From NCBI RefSeq assembly GCF_004209775.1, contig NZ_CP035914.1, positions 2,566,293-2,630,292 of the forward strand: DNA of 64,000 bases, given 5' to 3'. Shown here one piece after another: positions 59,896 to 64,000 of the stretch. Under the pieces are notes generated by a model, which saw only the letters and a list, made by a program, of their open reading frames with translations, was not told the DNA's origin and did not search any database. Position 1 is the first letter of the stretch. Each line of letters opens with the position of its first letter. Source of the DNA: Synechococcus sp. WH 8101 (GTDB lineage Bacteria; Cyanobacteriota; Cyanobacteriia; PCC-6307; Cyanobiaceae). Both the position numbers and the translations under genes were made by a program.

Positions 59896-61764
59896 GTGAT
59901 CGAACAGGAACTCGGGGATTTCATCGAAGCGTCAGGCCTGATGGCCTACGACCCAGCGGCGATCACCCGGATCTATGCCGGTCACCCCCAGCGGTTGATC
60001 CGACGCCTCTGGCAAACCCTGGTGCCGATCAGTCTGCTGCTGCTGGGTATCGGCAGCGATTGGATGCTGGGCCTGCTGAGGACGCCGGAACGGGCCCGAC
60101 GCCGAGCGCGGGAATGCGCCGAACTGCTGGTGGACCTCGGGCCAGCGTTCATCAAAGCGGGGCAGGCCCTCTCCACCCGACCAGACATCGTTCCACCGGT
60201 GCTGCTCGAGGAACTGGCGCAACTGCAGGACCAGCTACCCGGATTCTCCAGTGACCTGGCGATGGCCTGCATCGAAGAGGATCTGGGGGTGCCCGTGCAT
60301 GAACACTTCGACTCGCTGGAGCGCGAGCCGATCTCTGCCGCCTCCCTGGGTCAGGTGCACCGAGGCGTGCTGAAAGGCGGTCAGCCGGTGGCCGTGAAGG
60401 TGCAGCGGCCGGGGCTGCGGGAACAAATCACGCTCGATCTCTACATCGTGCGCAACATCGCCGCCTGGTTGAACCGCAACATCGGCCTAATCCGCAGCGA
60501 TCTTGTGGCCCTGATCGATGAACTAGGGCAACGGGTGTTCGAAGAGATGGATTATCTCAACGAAGCCGCCAATGCCGAACGGTTCCGGGAGCTGCACCGC
60601 AACAATCCACGCATTGCCGTTCCGGCGATTTATCGGGATGCCACCAGTCGGCGGGTGCTGACGATGGAATGGATCGATGGTGTGAAACTCACCAACCTGG
60701 ATGCGGTGCGGGCGATGGGCATCGATCCGGACGACATGGTGGAAGTGGGTGTGAACTGCAGCCTGCAGCAGCTGCTGGAACACGGCTTCTTTCACGCCGA
60801 TCCCCACCCGGGCAACCTGCTGGCCCTCGAGGACGGAAGGCTGTGTTACCTCGATTTTGGGATGATGAGCGAGGTGAGCCGGGAGTCACGCACGGGCCTG
60901 ATCCAGGCGGTGGTGCATCTGGTGAACCGCAACTTCAGCAAGCTCTCCAAGGACTTCGTCACCCTCGGCTTCCTAGCCGAAGACGTGAATCTCGAACCGA
61001 TCGTTCCCGCCTTCGAGAGCGTCTTCAGCCAGGCACTGGAGATGGGCGTGAATCGGATGGACTTCAAGAGCGTCACCGATGACATGTCGGGCGTGATGTA
61101 TCGCTTTCCCTTCCGGGTGCCGCCTTATTACGCCCTGATCATCCGCTCCCTGGTGACCCTGGAGGGGATCGCCCTGAGCGTGGATCCCGACTTCAAAATC
61201 CTCGGTGCGGCCTACCCCTACTTCGCCCGTCGCCTGATGGAGGATCCCGATCCGCAACTCCGCCAGAGCCTTAAGGAGATGCTGTTTGACGGTGACGCCT
61301 TCCGCTGGACCCGCCTGGAAAATCTGGTGGCCAGTGCGGCGAGTCAAGCCCAGCTGGACCTCGACACCCTGCTCGACCAGGTGCTCGATTTCCTCTTCTC
61401 TCCCAACGGGGGCATGCTGCGCAATCAATTGGTCGACGCGGTGGTCGACCGCCTCGATGCCCTCGGCTGGTTCACAATGCGTCGGATCAGCCGGCAGCTG
61501 CCACGGCGCCTGCAACCACCGGGCCTTATGGCATCGGCGTCCTGGCAAACGGCCGACGACGAGATGCTCGATCTCGAACCCATCCGTCAACTGGTCGCCG
61601 TGCTGCAGCAATTGCCGGGATTCCGCCCGGAGCTGGTGCTGCGACGCCTGCCCCGTCTGATGCGTGAACCTGGAGCGCGCACCATGGGCCTGAGTGTGGC
61701 CAAGGGACTGGCCGAACGAGGAGTTGTCCGCCTCGTGCGCGTCGCCGCTGGTGTTCCTGCCTAG
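59896..61764 (+). CDS. ABC1/AarF (UbiB-like) atypical kinase
   Basis: 622 residues, GTG 59896. The UbiB family signature KxGQ is seen as AFIKAGQALSTRPDIVP (about 75-92). Further motifs are the Ala-rich loop PISAASLGQVHRG, VAVKVQRPG (Lys), FHADPHPGNLL (metal Asp) and YLDFGMMS (DFG). Near the N-terminus there is one hydrophobic segment (PISLLLLGI). These atypical kinases support quinone synthesis or lipid homeostasis; cyanobacteria have several paralogues and the substrate of this one is unknown. A stand-alone DUF1400 gene follows. Confidence 0.92.
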   Translation: MIEQELGDFIEASGLMAYDPAAITRIYAGHPQRLIRRLWQTLVPISLLLLGIGSDWMLGLLRTPERARRRARECAELLVDLGPAFIKAGQALSTRPDIVPPVLLEELAQLQDQLPGFSSDLAMACIEEDLGVPVHEHFDSLEREPISAASLGQVHRGVLKGGQPVAVKVQRPGLREQITLDLYIVRNIAAWLNRNIGLIRSDLVALIDELGQRVFEEMDYLNEAANAERFRELHRNNPRIAVPAIYRDATSRRVLTMEWIDGVKLTNLDAVRAMGIDPDDMVEVGVNCSLQQLLEHGFFHADPHPGNLLALEDGRLCYLDFGMMSEVSRESRTGLIQAVVHLVNRNFSKLSKDFVTLGFLAEDVNLEPIVPAFESVFSQALEMGVNRMDFKSVTDDMSGVMYRFPFRVPPYYALIIRSLVTLEGIALSVDPDFKILGAAYPYFARRLMEDPDPQLRQSLKEMLFDGDAFRWTRLENLVASAASQAQLDLDTLLDQVLDFLFSPNGGMLRNQLVDAVVDRLDALGWFTMRRISRQLPRRLQPPGLMASASWQTADDEMLDLEPIRQLVAVLQQLPGFRPELVLRRLPRLMREPGARTMGLSVAKGLAERGVVRLVRVAAGVPA

Positions 61765-61787
61765 ATTCCGGGCGCTTGGAACAGGTC

Positions 61788-62381
61788 ATGGTTTTGTCCA
61801 CACCGAAGCGCTCGCGACGCCGTGCCCTGCTGGCCCTGGCCACGGGTCTCGGGTTGAGCATCAGCAGCCTGATCGCTCCGGCCCAAGCGGCCAAGGAGGT
61901 GGCCTTCGTGAGCGGCGCCTTCAGACGCTCGATTTCAGTGGCGGATCTCGCCTATCTGGCCGAAACCGGCAAAGCGCGAGGGCTGCTCGCTGACATTCTC
62001 AAACTCGGTCGTCAGGACCCGGCCGATGTGGCCAAGCTCCTGAACCAAAAACTGGACCTTCCCTTGGTGCTCACCAGTCGGCTGATGTCGACCCGCATCG
62101 GTGATGTGATCATCCGGCGAGTGGCCACGATCATTTATCCCCTCAAGGTGCCGGCTCCATCCGTGAGCGTTCCAGCGATCCGGGCCGGGGTGATCAACGG
62201 GTTGCAGATGGGCAGTGGCGGCCTCGATGCCATCCGTTTTCTCGAGGCCTATCCCGCCGAGGTGATGGAGGTGAACATCCCGGCCCTGATGGCGGTGGTA
62301 CAGAAAGCCGAATCGATCGCTGGCCTGGTGAAATTCTTCTCTGAGTCGCCCCTGGACGGGCTGAAAAACGGCGACTCCTGA
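61788..62381 (+). CDS. Exported stand-alone DUF1400 domain protein
   Basis: 197 residues from ATG 61788 (an in-frame TTG at 61776 is less likely). Twin-Arg-like basic N-terminus (KRSRRRALLALATGLGLSIS) followed by a signal sequence ending APAQAA, then only the DUF1400 domain (KEVAFVSGAFRRSISVADLA...). No alpha/beta hydrolase follows, unlike the two larger paralogues in this window. It may be a regulatory, binding or decoy form. Follows the ABC1 kinase by 23 bp. Confidence 0.8.
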   Translation: MVLSTPKRSRRRALLALATGLGLSISSLIAPAQAAKEVAFVSGAFRRSISVADLAYLAETGKARGLLADILKLGRQDPADVAKLLNQKLDLPLVLTSRLMSTRIGDVIIRRVATIIYPLKVPAPSVSVPAIRAGVINGLQMGSGGLDAIRFLEAYPAEVMEVNIPALMAVVQKAESIAGLVKFFSESPLDGLKNGDS

Positions 62382-62492
62382 AGCGAAGTGCCGACGCCTC
62401 TCAACCCAGCCGCATAGATTCCTGGGGCCCTATGCGTTTTGCCGGTGTCTCTGCTCCAGAACCTGCGCAGACGGCTGACCAGCACCCCTGTG

Positions 62493-63551
62493 ATGCAGGA
62501 CTGGCCCGGCCTGATCGAGGCCTATCGGAGCTGGCTGCCGGTCAGTGATGCCACACCGGTGGTGACCTTGCGCGAAGGCGCCACCCCCTTGATTCCCGTT
62601 CCATCGATCGCCGAGCGGATCGGGCGGGGCGTGAAGGTGTTCGTGAAATACGACGGTCTCAATCCAACCGGGTCCTTTAAGGACCGCGGCATGACCATGG
62701 CGATCAGCAAGGCCAAGGAAGCGGGCTGCGAAGCGGTGATCTGTGCCAGCACCGGCAACACCTCAGCCGCTGCCGCCGCCTACGCCCGCCGCGCCGGCAT
62801 GCGGGCCTTCGTGCTGATCCCCGATGGCTACGTGGCCCAGGGGAAATTGGCACAAGCCCTGGTGTATGGCGCCGAGGTTCTGGCAATCCGGGGCAATTTC
62901 GATCGTGCGCTCGACATCGTGCGTGAAGCCTCCGACCGCTATCCGGTCACCCTGGTCAACTCCGTCAATCCCTACCGGTTGCAGGGCCAGAAAACCGCGG
63001 CGTTCGAAGTGATCGAAGCCTTGGGTGATGCGCCGGACTGGCTCTGTATCCCGATGGGCAACGCCGGCAACATCACCGCCTACTGGATGGGCTTTCAGGA
63101 GTATCACCAGGCCGGTCGTAGCCGCACCCTGCCACGGATGATGGGCTTCCAGGCCAGCGGATCTGCCCCCTTGGTGAGCAACACCACGGTGGAGGATCCC
63201 CACACCATCGCCACGGCGATCCGCATCGGCAATCCCGTGAACCGGGAGAAAGCGATCGCCGCTCGCACCGCCAGCAACGGCGCCTTTCTCGATGTGACCG
63301 ACGCGGAGATCGTGGCGGCCTACAAACTGCTGGGAGGCCAGGAGGGCGTGTTCTGCGAACCGGCCAGCGCCGCCTCCGTGGCCGGATTGCTCAAACGCAA
63401 GGAGGAGCTTCCCGCCGGAGCAACCGTGGTCTGCGTGCTCACCGGCAATGGCCTGAAGGATCCCGACTGCGCCATCAACAACAACGATGCCGCCTTCCAT
63501 ACCGACCTGGATCCGGATCTGGGCACCGTGGCCCGCGTCATGGGCTTCTGA
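62493..63551 (+). CDS. thrC: Threonine synthase
   Basis: 352 residues from ATG 62493; in-frame TTG 62439 and GTG 62445 would add up to 18 residues. PLP enzyme converting O-phosphohomoserine to threonine. PLP lysine is in [11 protein letters not shown]; the phosphate-binding loop is [14 protein letters not shown] and other blocks are [14 protein letters not shown] and [13 protein letters not shown] strong terminator follows 47 bp after the stop. It is the last complete gene before the candidate origin. Confidence 0.93.
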   Translation: MQDWPGLIEAYRSWLPVSDATPVVTLREGATPLIPVPSIAERIGRGVKVFVKYDGLNPTGSFKDRGMTMAISKAKEAGCEAVICASTGNTSAAAAAYARRAGMRAFVLIPDGYVAQGKLAQALVYGAEVLAIRGNFDRALDIVREASDRYPVTLVNSVNPYRLQGQKTAAFEVIEALGDAPDWLCIPMGNAGNITAYWMGFQEYHQAGRSRTLPRMMGFQASGSAPLVSNTTVEDPHTIATAIRIGNPVNREKAIAARTASNGAFLDVTDAEIVAAYKLLGGQEGVFCEPASAASVAGLLKRKEELPAGATVVCVLTGNGLKDPDCAINNNDAAFHTDLDPDLGTVARVMGF

Positions 63552-63598
63552 GCGATCCGGCCCATCACCGCTCTCCCCACCGTTCATCACCACGGCTC

Positions 63599-63622
63599 AA
63601 CCCCTCCGCGGAGGGGTTTTTT
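63599..63622 (+). terminator. Rho-independent terminator after thrC
   Basis: Palindrome CCCCTCCGCGGAGGGG (63601-63616), extended by AA/TT and followed by six T (63617-63622). It lies 47 bp after the thrC stop and isolates the candidate origin region from thrC transcription. Confidence 0.92.
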
Positions 63623-63920
63623 GATGCCCGATCGCACCAACCAACCCATGAACTGACTGCGGACAACCGCGATGAACCCGGACTCAAGGCCGTGGAAAAC
63701 GAGGACAACCCGCCCACACGGACTAGCCCCACCCTCTCCACACCCTGTTGAAACTGTGCAAACCGGCACCCTCTCCGCACCCGGCGCCGCCATCTGCACA
63801 GCCCTGTGAAAAGCAAAACAAGCTGCTGGAGCTGGATTGGCAGGGTTTTCCACGCTTTCCCCAGCACCTCCTACGACTATTGATTTGATTTAAAAAAACA
63901 ATCAATCCATTAAGCAGCAG
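63623..63920. other. Candidate chromosomal replication origin (oriC-like region)
   Basis: No gene of good character is visible. The stretch contains nonamers close to the cyanobacterial DnaA box TTTTCCACA: TTTTCCACG at 63846-63854 (plus strand) and its complement at 63691-63699 (8 of 9 bases each), CTCTCCACA at 63734-63742, and weaker copies (CTTTTCACA on the minus strand within 63806-63816). An AT-rich tract (about 63875-63912, including TTTGATTTAAAAAAACAATC) could be the unwinding element. Location after thrC matches my recollection of marine Synechococcus chromosomes, where numbering starts at dnaN. Confidence 0.55.
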
Positions 63921-64000
63921 ATGAGTCGAACGTTCAGCGCCAACCGGTTGGGGCGATTGCGCTTCGCCCTGGCCTGTGAAACCGTGGGGAGCCGCTCAGA
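63921..64000 (+). CDS. Possible gene start, running off the window
   Basis: An ATG at 63921 opens a frame that stays open to the window edge: MSRTFSANRLGRLRFALA, then CETVGSRS. The beginning does not look like DnaN, which I would expect near this point. No strong ribosome-binding site. Too short to name. Confidence 0.35.
   Translation, partial: MSRTFSANRLGRLRFALACETVGSRS

Noticed and set aside
1..64000. tRNA, rRNA, insertion sequences, integrases and CRISPR arrays
   Set aside because: I read the intergenic gaps for tRNA T-loop motifs, long terminal inverted repeats and regularly spaced repeats and found none.

Overview
The window reads as the chromosome of a marine picocyanobacterium of the Synechococcus/Cyanobium type. 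GC is high (about 60% by eye), genes are tightly packed, often with overlapping stop/start codons, and the content is cyanobacterial: CyanoQ (PsbQ), Tic20, ferredoxin-type nitrate and nitrite reductases, a DUF3134 protein, sucrose-phosphate synthase and a phytol-kinase-like protein. I see no rRNA, tRNA, CRISPR array, prophage, integrase or insertion sequence.

Region 1 (1-23.2 kb) is a nitrogen-assimilation island. It opens with the 3' end of urease alpha. After a DUF1400 hydrolase and a three-gene ATP-grasp/alpha-E/transglutaminase module, it carries nearly the whole molybdenum-cofactor pathway (moaA, mobA, moaC, moeA, moaE, moaD, moaB), the nitrate permease, nitrate reductase narB and its accessory protein. 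Next come two siroheme genes (SUMT and a CbiX/SirB-like chelatase), nitrite reductase nirA, an FNT-type nitrite/formate channel, a HEAT-repeat protein, cyanase and a TrpD-like transferase. The logic is clear: Moco feeds NarB, siroheme feeds NirA, the permeases bring in nitrate and nitrite, and urease and cyanase liberate ammonium from organic N. Candidate NtcA sites lie before the permease and before nirA.

Region 2 (23.2-44 kb) is mostly housekeeping: an MFS exporter, polyphosphate kinase, a group 2 sigma factor, a phytol/dolichol kinase-like protein, DAHP synthase, aconitase B, a ClC channel, a radical SAM protein, an O-antigen-ligase-like protein, PurU, CyanoQ, an FAD amino-acid-oxidase-like protein, PstS, DnaK and AroE.

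Region 3 (44-64 kb) holds Tic20, ribosomal protein S6, argininosuccinate synthase, MraY, a Ca2+/H+ antiporter, PurT, sucrose-phosphate synthase, a second DUF1400 hydrolase, UvrA, RecN, an ABC1/AarF kinase, a stand-alone DUF1400 domain protein and threonine synthase. The window ends in a gene-free stretch with DnaA-box-like nonamers next to an AT-rich segment, which I read as a candidate chromosomal replication origin.

Four open reading frames under 60 codons (12159-12323, 19250-19384, 21879-22058, 49814-49978) were found by reading the gaps; they vary in strength. The most interesting uncharacterised items are the ATP-grasp/alpha-E/transglutaminase module with an 18-bp tandem repeat at a gene junction, the three DUF1400 proteins, the microproteins, the possible rpsF leader structure, and the candidate oriC.
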